DNA from: CAZIVP01 sp964542915 | GTDB lineage: Bacteria > Calditrichota > Calditrichia > Calditrichales > Calditrichaceae | Assembly: GCA_964542915.1 (NCBI GenBank) | Contig: CAZIVP010000007.1 | Span: 110,648-174,647 of the forward strand | Reading direction: 5' to 3' | DNA: 64,000 nt | In this document: positions 63,979-64,000 of the stretch, one piece after another | How the letters are laid out: each line of letters begins with the position of its first letter | Numbering within the stretch: the stretch's first letter is position 1 | Made by a program: the position numbers and the translations under genes | Notes under the pieces: model-generated | Told to the model about the DNA's origin: nothing | What the model saw: the letters and a program-made list of their open reading frames with translations, nothing else | Database searches by the model: none

Positions 63979-64000
63979 CATTTAAAATAAGTAACACCTA

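Noticed and set aside
1..64000. CRISPR arrays, tRNA or rRNA genes, prophage or complete transposons
   Set aside because: Looked for; no regular spaced repeats, no tRNA-like folds with CCA ends, no transposase or integrase genes in the window.

Overview
The window comes from a Gram-negative, at least facultatively anaerobic or fermentative bacterium. Likely outer-membrane proteins (a FadL-type porin), many lipoproteins, a trimeric NAD-linked [FeFe] hydrogenase with Rex, and large sensors built on FG-GAP, Reg_prop/Y_Y_Y and UnbV domains suggest the FCB superphylum, for instance Calditrichota, KSB1-like lineages or Ignavibacteria. That placement is inference from gene content. I see no rRNA, tRNA, CRISPR array or intact mobile element.

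0-7 kb: the start of a ROK sugar kinase (cut by the window edge), polyphosphate kinase, then an SOS region. The SOS region has two transcription units, each with a clear sigma70 promoter followed by the same palindrome TGTAC-N4-GTACA, which I read as this lineage's LexA operator. Unit 1 is lexA plus a second LexA-fold protein that has lost its catalytic residues and has no DNA-binding domain. Unit 2 is a small DUF6504-like protein plus DNA polymerase IV. A sodium:solute symporter follows on the other strand.

7.4-20.2 kb: a single-domain response regulator, then a ten-gene minus-strand operon: rex, the three subunits of an NAD-linked (probably electron-bifurcating) [FeFe] hydrogenase, a histidine kinase fused to a hydrogenase-like H-cluster domain, a response regulator, a receiver-histidine kinase hybrid, and maturases hydE, hydG and hydF. 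Two Rex-type operators flank the promoter. The operon thus holds the enzyme, its cofactor assembly, a redox repressor and a candidate hydrogen-sensing relay.

20.4-44.4 kb: mixed accessory genes. They include an isochorismatase-like hydrolase, a metallophosphoesterase, a five-PAS signalling protein with no ATPase domain, a lipoprotein esterase, a GH100 invertase beside an SDR dehydrogenase, a DUF3179 lipoprotein whose conserved Cys codon is TGA (selenocysteine or nonsense mutation), a hydrolase-LuxR regulator divergent from a flavoprotein, a HAMP sensor overlapping a TrkH potassium channel, an HExxH protein with a Gly-rich hydrophobic N-terminus, and a PflX-type radical SAM protein with a Tat-like signal.

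44.8-51.3 kb: a tight six-gene plus-strand operon (glycosyltransferase, nucleotidyltransferase-fold protein, two B12-type radical SAM enzymes, two methyltransferases) of unknown product, the best candidate here for an undescribed biosynthetic pathway.

51.4-64 kb: envelope proteins (lipoprotein, FadL-like porin, Tyr-rich/Ser-Arg-rich lipoprotein), a HAD phosphatase-like protein in a row with an NtrC-type regulator and an FG-GAP/UnbV histidine kinase, then an unknown membrane protein and a Reg_prop/Y_Y_Y sensor kinase that is broken off inside its ATPase domain about 40 bases before the window ends.
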